In this document: one piece after another, positions 11,057-23,107 of the stretch
Layout: each line of letters begins with the position of its first letter
How positions within the stretch are numbered: the first letter of the stretch is position 1
Assembly (NCBI GenBank): GCA_033032865.1
Contig: JAWHQI010000019.1
Coordinates: 16,162,001-16,226,000, forward strand
From: Dactylorhiza incarnata
Taxonomy: Eukaryota > Streptophyta > Magnoliopsida > Asparagales > Orchidaceae
DNA length: 64,000 nt
Direction: 5' to 3'
Made by a program: the position numbers and the translations under genes
Notes under the pieces: model-generated
The model's input: the letters and a program-made list of their open reading frames with translations, nothing else
Told to the model about the DNA's origin: nothing
Databases searched by the model: none

Positions 11057-12489
11057 TCAATTCCGATTTTTCAACGTGTTTGCTTTTGGGGGAGATGGAA
11101 ATGAATGAGCCCTTTTGAGTGGAGTTTGTGTTTCATCTTTAACTTTGGGTCTCCATTCAAACCTTGGTTTAATATTATTTTTATGCATCAACTTTCCATT
11201 ATGATTGTTTTTATTCTGAAGAGTATAATTGAAATGATAATTGAAAATAATTTTCATAGGAAATTTGTGCACATCTATTTTAAGTTGGGAGAAGAATGTT
11301 TTTGTAAATAATAGTGATTGGGATTTTGATTTATAAATACTTTGTGTTCCTTACTCCCATTTTAGGTTTATTCAAGCCAATCATATTCAACTTGTTTTTA
11401 GATATTACTTGATATTGTGAATTTATGTATTGTGATTTTTATTCATAATTTTCATGAGCAAGTTGATATTTGTTTATAATTCATTGTTCTTAATTTTTAA
11501 ATTATGCATATCTTTATTATACGCAATTGTGCTATTTTTAAGAGTGGAAACAAGTGAATCAATATAATTTTGATATTTATTTCTATATTCCTTAAATGTT
11601 TCATCCATATCTTTAATTTTAATTTTATAGTCTTCACACTTAGCACAATCATTTTTCAAAGAAGGGTTTTCTAAACATAATCTTTCATGTTGTTCTTTTA
11701 CAAAAATATTTTTTTTTTCAAGTTCTTTGTATTTTTCTTTTAATTCATTATAATCAATACAAGGTGTGGAGTTTTCAAATGAAGAGCATGATGGAGAATT
11801 AAACACATCAATTTTGGATTCTACATTCACATTTGCTTTCAAAGTTTTATTTTTTAAACATAGTTTTGCATTAGCCTTTTTAATTTCTTAATCTTACGTT
11901 TAGTAGTTTGTAGCAATTGAAATGTAGAAATAGAGGTACAAAAGATGGATTTTGATTTCCTTATATTGCTTGTGGACGATGCGATATTCGAACATATAGT
12001 TCCTTTGACATCTTTTTGGCACTCCTCTTCCAAAGATAAGATTTCTTCTTCTCTTCCACTTGATGTGCACTCCATTGATCCATCATGAGAAGAGCTTTCT
12101 TCAATATTTGTGCAAGCTTTTATGTTTTCCATGTCTTGCATTTGTTCAATACCTGTAGAAGGAGAATCATAAGTTCTTTCAAGAGAATTCCATATTTCAT
12201 ATGCGGTAGGTAAATTATAAATAAGTTTGAAAATATTTTGATCTAACGCACAAAATAAACTATTCATAGATTTTGCATTTAAAACCAATCCGTTTCTATT
12301 TAATACGCTAGGTGGATTTTCAAAAATAATGTTCCAAACATCTATGCCTAAGGACTTGAGAAAATTTTCCATTAAATTTTTCCACCTTTTATAAATTTTC
12401 CCTTCGAATAAAGGTGGTGCAAGTGATTTTTCATTTATATAAAAAATTTCCCCACTAGTAGAAGCGAGATCATGATCAAGAGACGCCAT
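11057..12489 (-). pseudogene. Co-B unit 1 gag
   Basis: I start gag at ATG 12489 (MASLDHDLASTSG). A longer frame from 12537 would translate the primer-binding site, so it is rejected. Order: N-terminal APPLFEGKIYKRWK region of copia gag; UBN2-like helix region (AYEIWNSLERTYDSPS); acidic linker; basic coiled-coil; a region with paired cysteines (CAKCEDYKIKIKDMDET); C-terminal FEWRPKVKDE. A one-base deletion in an A-run near 11880 shifts the frame relative to unit 2, where the same stretch reads KKLKKANAKLRLENK. No CCHC knuckle is visible and nothing of pol follows. It is 5' in the element, next to the primer-binding site. Inactive. Confidence 0.82.
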
Positions 12490-12523
12490 TATTCCCGGTG
12501 GTGAAGCCGATTTGGAATAACCT

Positions 12524-12536
12524 GGCTCTGATACCA
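12524..12536 (-). promoter_or_regulatory. Co-B unit 1 primer-binding site
   Basis: Minus-strand TGGTATCAGAGCC, two bases from the LTR-B end, complementary to initiator tRNA-Met. Confidence 0.9.
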
Positions 12537-12538
12537 CT

Positions 12539-13949
12539 TGTTGGATCTTGAGGTGCCCTTAGAGGGGGGGGGTGAATATGGGTTTTAAAAACTTTAACCT
12601 TTAATAGAAAACTTTTGATATTTTGGTAGAAGTAAGTTAAATCAAAAGTAAAGAGATAATGAAATTAGAAATGAAATCAATTTTATTAAACAAGAAAAGA
12701 CATGATTATCATTTATAAAATTGATTACAAAATCTGATTTCTCTGACGCTAGAAATCGAAGGCGAAATATGAAATATTCTTTTCATTTTCTATACCGACT
12801 CGTATCCCCACGAACCGGTTGGCTTTAGCCAATCTCTCCCCCGGTACAACGTCAAGCCGCTCTAGCCGTCCTATCCCCAGAAAGGCCTCGAGCACCCCCT
12901 AGATCTACTCCCTAGAACTAGTCGCCAACACTAGGCGAATTACTCCCTAAGTCCTACCCTGACCTAGTCGCCAACACGAGGCAAATTCACGAACTGATTA
13001 CAAAGATAAAAATAAAAGACAAATACAAAAGACAAATATGAAACTCCCTATGAGGTAATCCGAAGGAGACGCCGAATAATCGCTGAAGATCATTGAAGTC
13101 CAAGTGTGCGTTCTTCGCATTGAGTTAGGGTGTTGATCCAAGCCTCCTTCGATTCCCCCTTTTGAAATTGAGTGGGAGAAGTGTTGGTCTAGAAATACGT
13201 CCCTCACAAAGTTTTTGAAGTGCTGGAATAGGGCTCTCATCAATCAGTAACTGGAGAAGACGAAATCCACCTTTTTATAGGACTGGAAGCTAACGCCGGC
13301 ATTAAGAGTTAACGTCGGGCGTTGACTCAATATAGAAATAACTTGATGGCTCGGATCTTCAAAACAGGAAGGAGGTTCTTCATCTTTGGAAACTTTCATT
13401 TTAGGCAACCTTAACGCTGGTGTTGACTCTAACGTCGGGCGTTGAGTCAAATCATTCCAAAAATGCATTAGCAATCACGGCAGCTTCCCTCCAATCATTT
13501 TGCATCTTGGCGGGAACAAAAGTAAATGCCGACGTTAAGAGTTAACGCTGGGTGTTTAGTCAAATCTTTCCTAAATTGCTCCTTCAATCAGGGCTGTATT
13601 CCTCCTTGCCATAATCGTCGATCGTAAACACCAGTGTTAAGTCCTAACGCCTGGCGTTAAGCTTCTTTCTCTTTTTATTCAGTTAGCAAGCCATCCTGTC
13701 GATCGACATCCCATCCCGTTGATCGGCAGACCATCCCGTCGATCGTTAATGCCCAACGTTAAGACCTAACACCTGGCGTTAGACAACATTCACTCCTTCT
13801 GCTTGTGGATATTGCCAGACTAGTATTGCAGCAATCTGGTGTCATATCTGTCCAAACCTGCATGCTAAAAACACAATGGAAAACAAGATCAAATACAAGT
13901 AGGATTTGTTATTCTCAATCAAAGGGATGCGGAAAACCATGTTCCAACA
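12539..13949 (-). repeat. Co-B LTR-B (shared central LTR)
   Basis: 1411 bp, minus-sense TGTTGGAACATGG...GATCCAACA. It has a primer-binding site on the left (unit 1) and a polypurine tract on the right (minus AAAGGGGGAGAT, unit 2). It contains the TATA box at 13273-13279 and a word array at 13290-13800. No TSD-like flanks. Confidence 0.9.
13290..13800 (-). repeat. Co-B LTR-B dyad-word array
   Basis: Same TTAACGCC/GGCGTTAA words as in LTR-A, upstream of the TATA box in element sense, with independent point changes. Confidence 0.8.
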
Positions 13950-15020
13950 ATCTCCCCCTTTGATAATAACAAATCCAATAGAGATAAATCATATTCATAT
14001 ATAAGATATGTGTTTTTAGAAGGATATATGACATAAAGCAATCATAGAGATAATAATAAGAGTTATAGTTCATTGAACATTGTGCCCCCCCCCTACTTAA
14101 GTGCTCCCCCTTAGTGTATGCACCCATAGATTAGATTCATGCTCCCCCTTAATCTAGTGAATCCTACACCTTTAATCATTATGATTTATCATTTTATTAT
14201 CCCCCTTTTGTTATTAGCAAAAGAGGGTGGAGTGAAATAAAACTAGAATAAAGAAGACAAAAGTTGGGACATAACTAAGAGAGGATTGAGAGTTTTGTGT
14301 AAGCATAAAGTGAGTAGGATCGAGCTAAGGGAGAGAGTAGCACAGCGGAAAAGATATATGATAAGCGTGAAAGAACAACATTCCATGATTTTACCAAAGG
14401 AATTCTACCACTTGCTTTTCAAATTAAATTTTTAGAAGAATACTTGTTGAAAGAGATGCAATATTGTTTGACAAGCACAAGTGAATAAAGACCTAAGAAG
14501 TGAGCATGATTAACCATGGTAAACAAAATACATGACCAAAGGAGAAATGCGGAAAAATAAAAACAAAATAATTAAGAGTGGTATTTTTTTTATAGTTTGA
14601 CAATTTCAACAGTATATCTAGATTCTTCACATTTGAGCATTTTAACATTGAAGAATTTTCATAACAAATAGGAAAGCATGAATCAACATATTCAGAAAGA
14701 TAATAACTACAGTGTAACCAATTCGTATTTTAATTAATGAAAACATTGTAGAAATCATGCATTGCAATCTAGTGCATTTACTTAAGTTTGTAGAGAATTA
14801 TGTAATTTTGCATTAGGATCCAATTCTCATGAGTAGAAGGTTTATGAAAATCAATGATGTGTGCATAAAGTGTTTTGATAAAAATATACAAGTGAAATAG
14901 TTAAAACACATAACATATGTAATGAAATAGTAACAACAATATTAAGATTGTAATCTTATAATTACTTTCACACATCACATCAAGAATAAAATTTCAAAGC
15001 ACAAAACATAAGTAAAACTA

Positions 15021-15081
15021 CCAAGGTGCTTCGCCCACACAATGCTCATTAAGACTTATCAGGGAACAAAGTATTGCTTGG
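15021..15081 (-). ncRNA. Conserved hairpin, Co-B unit 2 copy a
   Basis: Minus-strand CCAAG/CTTGG outer stem, inner CTTTG/CGAAG and CCC/GGG, loop CTGATAAGTCTTAATGAGCA. Candidate RNA structure. Confidence 0.6.
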
Positions 15082-15184
15082 TGGACCACATAAGCATTTT
15101 ATAAAAAAATTATTTTAGTGATCCAGTGTACAAATAGAAGTGATAAAAAAGAGTATGTTTGCACAAGACACTTTACAATTCTTT

Positions 15185-15244
15185 CCAAGGTGCTCAACCT
15201 CACAATGCTCATTAAGGCTTATCAGGAGGGTGAGTAGTGCTTGG
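15185..15244 (-). ncRNA. Conserved hairpin, Co-B unit 2 copy b
   Basis: Minus-strand CCAAG/CTTGG with CTCA.CCTC/GAGG.TGAG arms; the loop has one change (AAGCCTTAATG). Candidate RNA structure. Confidence 0.6.
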
Positions 15245-15944
15245 TGGAGTTATCATTGGCATATTATTAACTGATTTTTGTTAATGGGGCCAAAAGTCTC
15301 CGAATTCACTTGTTGTTGCAAACATTTATAATTTTGAAATAACACTTCTATGTGTGCAAGAAATTCATTTTTATAAGACGGTGTAGGTAATTTAGACATA
15401 CAACTTAATATGTTAAAACTATTATACTACACAATCATGCAAGACTATGATTATGAGCACATGTAGATAACCAAAATAGTGAGTGTATGAATCATTGATT
15501 AACATAAAGCATTATTCATACTTAGAGACATGCAAGACAATCCTACACAATTATCTATAGACTATTTCATTGCACATAATCAGATTAAGGTAAAGGCATG
15601 ACAAAAGCAATGTTTAGAAAATTTGAAATATAAATTAGACATTGAAGACAATCTTTAAGTGTATGCCTAAAATCAATTTTGACCATTTGAAACAAAAATG
15701 ACTAAGATGTTTGCTCTTGTGAAGTCTTGTAGTTAAAACAAAATTTTGTAAATTTTTAAAGCAAAACAGATAACAAAAGCATATTTTTGAGCATTTTGAA
15801 TTATTTAATTTTTTTTATATTTTGGAATAAGATAACCAAATTAATATCAAAATAATTTCAAATCATAGAAAATAAATAGAGAAAAATCATTAGAAAAATA
15901 TCAGAAATAGTGTAGAGAAAGCAAAATTTCAATCTGGGAAAAAA

Positions 15945-15985
15945 GGCTAACGCCCGACGTTAACTAGTTAACGGCGAGACAGTAC
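15945..15985 (-). repeat. Internal copy of the Co-B LTR word, unit 2
   Basis: 'cgcccgacgttaactagtta' followed by 'acggcgag': the LTR dyad word around ACTAGT, more intact than the unit 1 copy. Confidence 0.65.
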
Positions 15986-16313
15986 GCTGTTTTTGAGATT
16001 TTTTTGAAAAACTTTTCTTTGGCATAGATAGTATGTATATAGACCTTCTTAGTGTAGAAATTTCAGAGAAGTTGGAAATGATTAGAAGGCTATTTAAGCA
16101 TGTTTTATTTGTTCAAAAAATGGTTTCTATATTTTTATTTGGTTTTCATATGTTTGTGTTTTACAAGATCATTAGAGCTCAAAAATGATAAGATATGCAA
16201 AACACAACATAAGCATGTTCGATCAAAAACAAGAATACATGAATAATATAATCATAAAGAGTGCATGCAAAATATACGATATAGGAATTTCCTAGATTAT
16301 AAAATCCTAACTA

Positions 16314-16541
16314 TATGTCTACTCACTAGCCCCATACTAAGTGACAGATGGGCATGAGAAGCTGCACACATGCCATAGGATGGGGTGTTAATCCCATATG
16401 CACACACTAGAGAATGCTTAACCTATCACTCTTTCCCCTCAGTGCCTCGCAAGACCCCACTGGAACCCTCCCCGGTTAAGGACAAAACATGACTTAGAGC
16501 TTAGGTCTTCTAATGCATACAATCCTACGCCCTCGCTATTG
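16314..16541 (-). other. Conserved noncoding block, Co-B unit 2
   Basis: Counterpart of 9711-9936 and 24127-24345, with the same GAGGCACT, GGGTTCCA and CATATGGGATTAACACCCC strings. Confidence 0.65.
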
Positions 16542-16834
16542 TGAGACACATAATGTGGGTGAATGATCATGGACATCCTAAGCATTTTGTCCTATGGAAA
16601 TAATTTAAACTCACATATTTATTTTATCTTTCAATTTTTCTACATTAAGATGGATTCATTATGGAATTATTTGATAACTAGCATGAATGATAATATTTAT
16701 TAGTTGATAATGCCAGTATGATGAGTTCAAAATATTAAAGAGAAAGATTGTAAGGTGAATAATGAATACAATGAGAAACATTTTTTTTGAAAGGTTTTAT
16801 AAATTTTTTCTTTGGTTTTTGAATATTAAAGAAA

Positions 16835-16837
<3 letters not shown>

Positions 16838-16876
<39 letters not shown>
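16838..16876. repeat. (AT)n microsatellite
   Basis: About 19 AT repeats; the equivalent position of unit 1 (10550-10575) has only short interrupted TA runs. Confidence 0.9.
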
Positions 16877-16882
<6 letters not shown>

Positions 16883-17084
16883 TAGACTTTTAATTTTCAT
16901 TATTTTTTATATATTTATTTTTAGCATAACGTGGTATATCTAGCATATACATTGATTTCTCTTATAGTAATTGATGATGCTAGAATGAAAAGTTTATGAT
17001 AATAAGGTGCATGGTTATGTAAAGATTACAAGCATATGATTTGTTGGAAGGGGACATAGGGGCCAGTGAAAAAAAATCCGTAGA

Positions 17085-17305
17085 CGAAACAATATTGCCG
17101 AAAAAGAAAAATAGTTATAACTTCCAAACAGAGTTGAATTTTTTTCCCACTTCTGACGGCCCAAATGAACTCAAACGAGGAAAGCTCTTTTGCCATTGCA
17201 TAGAGCTTCTCGTCCTCATTCCGAAAAGTTATTATGGGCGAAAATCGGACAAGCGGATCAAAAGTTATGATCATTTGAAGTTTGCGTCAAAATCTCACAT
17301 ATTTT
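17085..17305 (-). other. Conserved noncoding block with TCATAACTT-type motif, unit 2
   Basis: Near-identical to 10790-11005. Its conservation relative to the surrounding AT-rich sequence suggests constraint; reading frames on both strands across it are short and unsupported. Confidence 0.5.
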
Positions 17306-18146
17306 TGTAAATTTAATTTTGGTTTTTGTTTAAAAACATATGATTTTTGCACATTTTCAATTCCAATTTTTCATGATTTTGATTAAACATATTAGGGGCT
17401 ATCATGATGACACAAATATATTAAATACATTAGCAAAACTTGCGCATTTTGTAAGTTTAGCCTAAGACTCCTAAAATACCTTTTAAATCCATTTCGTTAA
17501 TTATTTCATTAGTCTTAATAATATCATATAAGCATTTAGCCTTTTATTTATAATGATGATATAAGACATTTAAAGGTAATGGATTTAAAAAAATAAAAAG
17601 GATAGATAGGTCACTTGAGAGATAATATGACTTTTATTCAATTTCATTCAATTTGATTCATTAATGAATTTGTGGCTTAATGTGTGAAAGTCATGTCACA
17701 TGTTATACAAAATGACCATAGCATGATAAAAAAAACAAAAAAATTTAAGCATATCATGAAGTAGATTTGATGATATTTCATATTTAATTATTTCTACTTC
17801 ATACATTCGTATAATACTTAATGAATTCTTTTACAAATAGATATTATCTCCATTATTATTCAATTTAATAGGAAATAATTGAATTTATTAAACTTCTGGC
17901 GATGAAGAATAAACGTTGTCAAATACAAGAATAAACGTCTGGCGATGAAGAATCGTAGTCATTGCTGTAGAATGGTAGCCCTTGTTGGAACATGGTCTTC
18001 CGCATCTCCTAGGTTTGAGAATAACAAATCCTATGTGTATTTGATCTTGTGTGTTCAAGTGTGCAGGTTAATATAGTCCATATGACTCAAGGAGTACTCA
18101 TGATGACTGCCCCCAAAATTGAAGCCAAAATTTGAAAAGGCTCACT

Positions 18147-18368
18147 AGCGCCGGCGGTAGCGATAGCGCCCGGCGCTATCGATGATTAGCACGATTCTGG
18201 CAGTGTTTTTAGAAAGAGCTAGCGCCCAGCGGTAGCTACTAGCGCTGGCGGTAGCATGGCGCACAAGAGGCATAGAGCAAAATGTTGCCGCAGATTGAAG
18301 ATCCTGCCGCGCAAAACGTTTCCTAATCCGGGCTAGCGCCGACGGTAGCACTAGCGCCGGCGGTAGCG
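18147..18368 (+). repeat. Co-C 5' LTR dyad-word array (CTAGCGCC/GGCGGTAG)
   Basis: Repeated CTAGCGCCGGCGGTAGCG-type words and half-sites, ending with two adjacent 18-bp units (18333-18368) seven bases before the TATA box. The 3' LTR has six such adjacent units. Confidence 0.88.
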
Positions 18369-18375
18369 TGAAGGC

Positions 18376-18381
18376 TATAAA
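18376..18381 (+). promoter_or_regulatory. Co-C 5' LTR TATA box
   Basis: 'ggctataaattg' immediately downstream of the word array; the equivalent is at 25358-25363. Confidence 0.7.
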
Positions 18382-19089
18382 TTGAATGCTTTGGCTCCGT
18401 CTTCTTCATCCTCCTACAATACCAAACTCCAGAGCTTCTTGCCACAACAGAGAGAGGAAGATTCAGAGTGATACTCCCACAAATCCATGAAGGCTTAAGG
18501 AGATCCGTGGAGAAGATTTCAACACGCTTCATCATCGTGACGAAAGACCGCATCGACTACGATCACACTCTGCGTCTTCGTCTACTTCTCCAAGAGATCC
18601 AAATAGAGGGAGTTTTTATATTATTGTCTTTTTCATTTCACATCTTTTCTTGTAATCGTTTAAGTGAAATCGCCTCATGTTGGCGACTAGGTATGGGGTA
18701 GGACTTGGCTGAAATTCACCTCGTGTTGGCGACTAGATCTAGGCTAGGTCTAGGGGGTGCTCGAGGCCTTTTTGGGGATAGATTGGCTAGAGCAGCTTGA
18801 GGCCGTATCTGGGGAGAGATCGATTAAAGCCAACCGGTTCGTGGGGATAGAAGTCGGTATAGAAAACGAAAAAGAGTTTGTATTATTCGCCTTCGATCTC
18901 TAGCGTCATTAAGATCAAGTTTTGTAAAACTTATTTAAAATCAATAAAGTTTGTCTCTCTTTTTTGTTTTACTTGACTTCTTGTTTTATTATTGCAATAT
19001 TCCAAAGTTTTCTAAATAAAATATAAAGTTTTTGAAAACCCTTATTCACCCCCCCCCCCCCCTCTAAGGGCACTGACCGATCCAACAAG

Positions 19090-19101
19090 TGGTATCAGAG
19101 C
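19090..19101 (+). promoter_or_regulatory. Co-C primer-binding site
   Basis: tggtatcagagc, two bases after the LTR; complementary to initiator tRNA-Met. Confidence 0.93.
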
Positions 19102-19135
19102 AGTTTTATTCCAATCGGCTTAACAACCGGGAATA

Positions 19136-20618
19136 ATGGCGTCTCATGATCTCGCTTCTACTAGTGGGGGAGATTTTTGTGAAGAGGAAAAATCACTTGC
19201 ACCACCTTTATTTGAAGGGACAAATTATAAAGGATGGAAAATCTTAATTGAAAAATTTATTAAAACTTTAGACATCGAAGTTTGGAATTTAGCAATAGCA
19301 AGACCCGCAAATGAATCAAATAAAAAAGAACTTCAATTAAATGCAAAAGCTAAACACTATTTGTTTTGCGGTCTATCTAATGAAATTTTCAAATTGATAT
19401 ATTGCTTTTCAAGTGCATATAAAGTATGGCAATTTCTTGAAGAAATGTATGATTCTCCATCTACAGGTATGGAACAATCGCAAGAACCGGAGAATATGCA
19501 AGCGTGCACAAATCATCAAGAATGCCCTCCTCATGACGAATCAATGGAGCACACATCAAAGGAAAGAGATGAAGCAATCTTACTTTTGGAAGAGGAGTGC
19601 CAAGAAGAAGACAAAGGAACATTATGTTCAAATCCTCCCTCATCCAAAAGCAATGTAAGGAAATCAAACTTCATCGCTTGTACTTCCATTTCTACTTTAC
19701 AATTGCTACAAATTACAAAGCGCAAACTTTAGAAACTAAAAAATGCAAATTGCAAATTGCGCTTAGAAAATAAAAATTTAAAAGCAAAAGTTAAAGTAGT
19801 ATCAAAATCTGATTTATCTAGCTTTACTCATATCACTTCAATTGAAAATACAAAACCTTGTCTTGATTGCAATAATATTAAAGAAAAATTTAAGGAACTT
19901 GAAAAAGAAATTATTTTTATAAAAGAACAAAATGAAAGATTACATTTAGAAAATTCATCTTTGATAAATGATTGTGCTAAGTGTAAAGAATATAAAATTG
20001 AAATTAAAGAGATGGATGAAACATTTGATGAATATAGAAACAACTATCAAGATCATATTGATTCAATTGTTTCCATTCTTAAAAATAGCACAATCACTTA
20101 TAATAAAGCTAGACATAATTTAAAAATTAAAAATGATGAATTAAAATAAAAAATCAACTTACTTATGAAAATTATAAATACAAATTCACAAAATCAAACA
20201 ATATCCAAAAGCAAGATGAATACAAATATGAATACCTTACTTAAACCTAATATTGGGAATAAGAAACAAAAAGCTTTTGGAAATCATAAACCAAGTCTTG
20301 AATGGAGACCAAAAAGCAAAAATGAAAACTTAAATGTAAGGATCCATTCATCACATTCTTTTCCCAACTTAAATTCAAATGAAAACAAATTTCCATTATA
20401 TAATAAATTGAAGAGTAATGATTATGGAAATTTGAAAAACAAAAATTACATTTTTTTCATGGTACGAATGGAAACCCATACTTAAGAATGACACATTAAT
20501 GTTAAACGAAAGGGACCATTCAAACATATCTCCCCAAAAGAAAACACGATGTATTTGGGTACCCAAAGGAACCGTCACTCCCGGTCCTCTATGGATACCT
20601 AAATCTCTTATTCATTAG
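19136..20618 (+). pseudogene. Co-C gag
   Basis: ATG 19136 (MASHDLASTSGG) lies 34 nt after the primer-binding site. One frame runs to 20485 with internal stops at 19730 (TAG) and 20147 (TAA); a shift is then needed for the terminal IWVPKG motif (about 20550), which ends at TAG 20616. Domains: copia gag N-terminus (APPLFEGTNYKGWK), UBN2-like helices (AYKVWQFLEEMYDSPS), acidic linker, long coiled coil with paired-cysteine motifs (CLDCNN, CAKCKEY), basic Asn/Lys-rich tail (PSLEWRPKSK). No CCHC knuckle, protease, RT or integrase. Closest relatives in the window are the two Co-B gags. Probably a Sirevirus-like gag by the coiled coil and WVPKG ending, which is inference. Confidence 0.85.
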
Positions 20619-21897
20619 TATCCCATCATTTGCATGAAGTAGAAATCAATTAAAATAAAATACACAAATTTCTACTTCATGATGTGCTTTAATGTCTTTT
20701 CTATCTTTTTCTTTTTGTGTTCTTTTTAAACTATCATGCCATGGTCATCCTATATAGTATTGGAAATATGATTTTATCTCATAAAGCTTACTGAGTTTAT
20801 AAATCATTTTTTGATCAAAATTAAAAATCATATTTTTATTTTGATGACCTATCTTTTATTATTATAAATATCTTATATTATCCATATGAATCAAACTCTA
20901 AATTTGCTATAAGATATTTCAAATTAAATCCGGTTATTAGGCTATTAAGATTCCTAGCCTTCACCAACAAGTGGTTTAGTGAAATAACTTGATCTAAAAG
21001 AAAATTCAAGATTTAAATAAAAGCTCACCTTTCAATATGGGTGTCATTGTTCACAACAAAAAATTATATTGTGTTCTCTCCTTGATGTCAAACATGATCT
21101 AAAACATCACTATTATTCACCTATCAAAAAATCACATATATATTCAAAATTCTTAATTAAAGGAAAATCACTAAAATATGTTGAAAGAAGTTATCCTCAT
21201 AATGAATATTGAATTCACAAACACCACCATGATCTAGTGATATCCTTTGCTAAACATCTCTAAAATTATAATTCATATCAAGAATCATCTATAAGCAACT
21301 ATCACAAATTATATGATAACAATTGACATTATAATTGTTTACCATGGTTGGTGTTATTGTGTATTATGTGTGTATTGTGATTTATTTCTAGTTTAGACCT
21401 ATGAATCATTTTGATATCAAATCAAATAGAATTGTCACTCTATTCTAGGTCTCTAAGTTGAAACACAATCAAACTTTGGCATAACATTAATCTCAAATTT
21501 ATCATACTAACATTGTCACCTAAAGAATATTTATATCAATGTTAGGTTTTATATGTCAGGGCATATCCATGTTACTATTTGCGTGAACATTACTCCTTGT
21601 TCACCGAAACCATGCATATTTGATTTGTTCAAACATGATATCTTGGGTTTTCATTTCCTATTTTTTTAAGTTATAAGCACAAGTCTTTAGAAAAGTCAAA
21701 ATGAAAACATAAGTAAATATATCTCGTGCAATGATTATTTTGTCAAGTCATATAAGAAATCACTAACGTTTCATGCAATTTGTACCATCCAAAACATCTC
21801 CTAAAAATCTGCAACTTCAGCATGGAACTACTATTGGGACACCTAATCAAGACCACCAATCAAAATTTCTAAAATCCTAAAAAATCGTTCACTGTCT

Positions 21898-21932
21898 CCC
21901 GCGCTAGCACTACCGCAGGCGCTAGCGTCCAT
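21898..21932 (+). repeat. Internal copy of the Co-C LTR word
   Basis: 'cccgcgctagcactaccgca' then 'ggcgctagcg' repeats the GCTAGCGCC-type LTR word deep inside the element, in otherwise AT-rich sequence. Confidence 0.7.
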
Positions 21933-22279
21933 GTTCATTTTTCTGTGTTTTTTAAATTTCTAAAAATCCCTTAAAATATATAAATCTATATTTTCTACTT
22001 AGTTTTGCACTTTTGTGTTTCTTTATTTTTTGAAAAATAAAATACAAAACTACAAAAATCAAATTACCAAAAATATGTTTTGTTTTTTCGCTTATGTTGT
22101 TTCCTTTATTTAAAGTTCATCTTTTTTTAAAAAATCAAATATAAAAATTCAAAAGCAAAAATTACAAAAATCTGCTTTTATTTGTAAAAATCAACTACAA
22201 AAATATAAAACAAAACAAAAACAAGTATCAAAATTATTCTTCTGAACTTAACTTTTCTATATATCTTGCGAAAGGGTGA

Positions 22280-22355
22280 TTTGGGATATCATCCCATCAT
22301 ATCACCTAGTACCGGGCGAACCTCTCACAAGGTAGTCCTCGGGAAGTCCAAGATA
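22280..22355 (+). ncRNA. Structured module shared with the Gy-2 LTR
   Basis: Hairpin GGGAT-atc-ATCCC followed by CCTAGTACC, a TCAC segment, an AAGGTAG segment and CCTCGGGAAGTCCA. The minus strand of 38533-38607 has GGGCT-tt-AGCCC followed by CCTAGAACC, TCACCGGTTAG and CCTCGGGAAGTCCA. Candidate cis-acting RNA; function unknown. Confidence 0.55.
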
Positions 22356-22872
22356 AATTTTATGAGTTCAAACTTTAAATAAAAATTACTCTTTAAAAAT
22401 ATCAAAAATATTGTATGAACTTCATTGAAAATCAAGCATGATGTAATCTATTATTTAGAACTTCTATAATGTTACAATTTATCTTTTCAAACTACTTTGA
22501 ACATTGCTTTCATCATGCTCTGATATATCTATTAATATGTGCATCAATTATTGTGAAAAAGTTGTGTATAACTAAGCTTAGCATGCCTCTAAGTATGAGT
22601 AAATGTTTTATGTTTGATAATGATCTTTATTCACTCACTTTTTAGCATTGTCTACATATGTGTTTAATCTAAGAATGCTTGTGTATGTTTTGTGATAGTA
22701 CAATGAATTAAAATTGCACAAGTATCTTACCTACACAACCTTTATTTGCACTTTTACAAATTAAGAAATGTGGTTATCTTTCTTATAAATTATATTGGTT
22801 TGCAAAACAAGTGTATTCGGAGAACTTTGCACAAAACAAAAATCATGAAATAATTTAACAAAGTTATCTCCA

Positions 22873-22933
22873 CTAAGCACTACTTGAACCTCCTGATAAG
22901 TCTTAATAAGCGTTGTGAGGTTGAGCACCTTGG
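22873..22933 (+). ncRNA. Conserved hairpin, Co-C copy 1
   Basis: CTAAG/CTTGG outer arms (one mismatch), inner AACCTC/GAGGTT, loop CTGATAAGTCTTAATAAGCG. Corresponds to the 'b' copies in Co-B. Confidence 0.6.
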
Positions 22934-23046
22934 AAAGAATAATAAAGTATCTTGTGCAAACCATATCATTCTTTCAAAATAAAAACCACTTATTCTTAAG
23001 TACACCGGATCACAATAAAAAACCAAGAATAAAATTATGTGATCCC

Positions 23047-23107
23047 CCAAGCACTACTTTGCACCCTGATAAGTCTTCATGAGCATTGTGTGTGCAAAGC
23101 ACCTTGG
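23047..23107 (+). ncRNA. Conserved hairpin, Co-C copy 2
   Basis: CCAAG/CTTGG outer stem and CTTTGCAC/GTGCAAAG inner stem, loop CTGATAAGTCTTCATGAGCA. Corresponds to the 'a' copies in Co-B, where the inner stem sequence differs but pairing is kept. Confidence 0.65.

Larger units (their letters stand above)
13950..17882 (-). other. Co-B unit 2 noncoding interior
   Basis: Collinear with unit 1 (7402-11056) but lacking about 330 nt of it at 16725, and continuing past 17380 with sequence that matches Co-C 20600-20800 ('tctacttcatgat', 'catgccatggtca'). Contains hairpins, an internal LTR word, the conserved block and a (TA)n run. No gene seen. The right boundary with the CACTA-like fragment is approximate. 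Confidence 0.65.
17983..19087 (+). repeat. Co-C 5' LTR
   Basis: 1105 bp; inverted ends TGTTGGA/TCCAACA. Carries the word array (18147-18368), TATA box (18376-18381) and the U5 run 'attcacccccc...tctaagg' near 19045. Confidence 0.93.

Noticed and set aside
12490..12537. Upstream start for Co-B gag
   Set aside because: The added codons cover the primer-binding site; the ATG at 12489 matches the start in Co-C.
17041..17310. Two overlapping frames of 80-90 codons in Co-B unit 2
   Set aside because: They fall on a conserved noncoding block; the matching frame is broken differently in unit 1.
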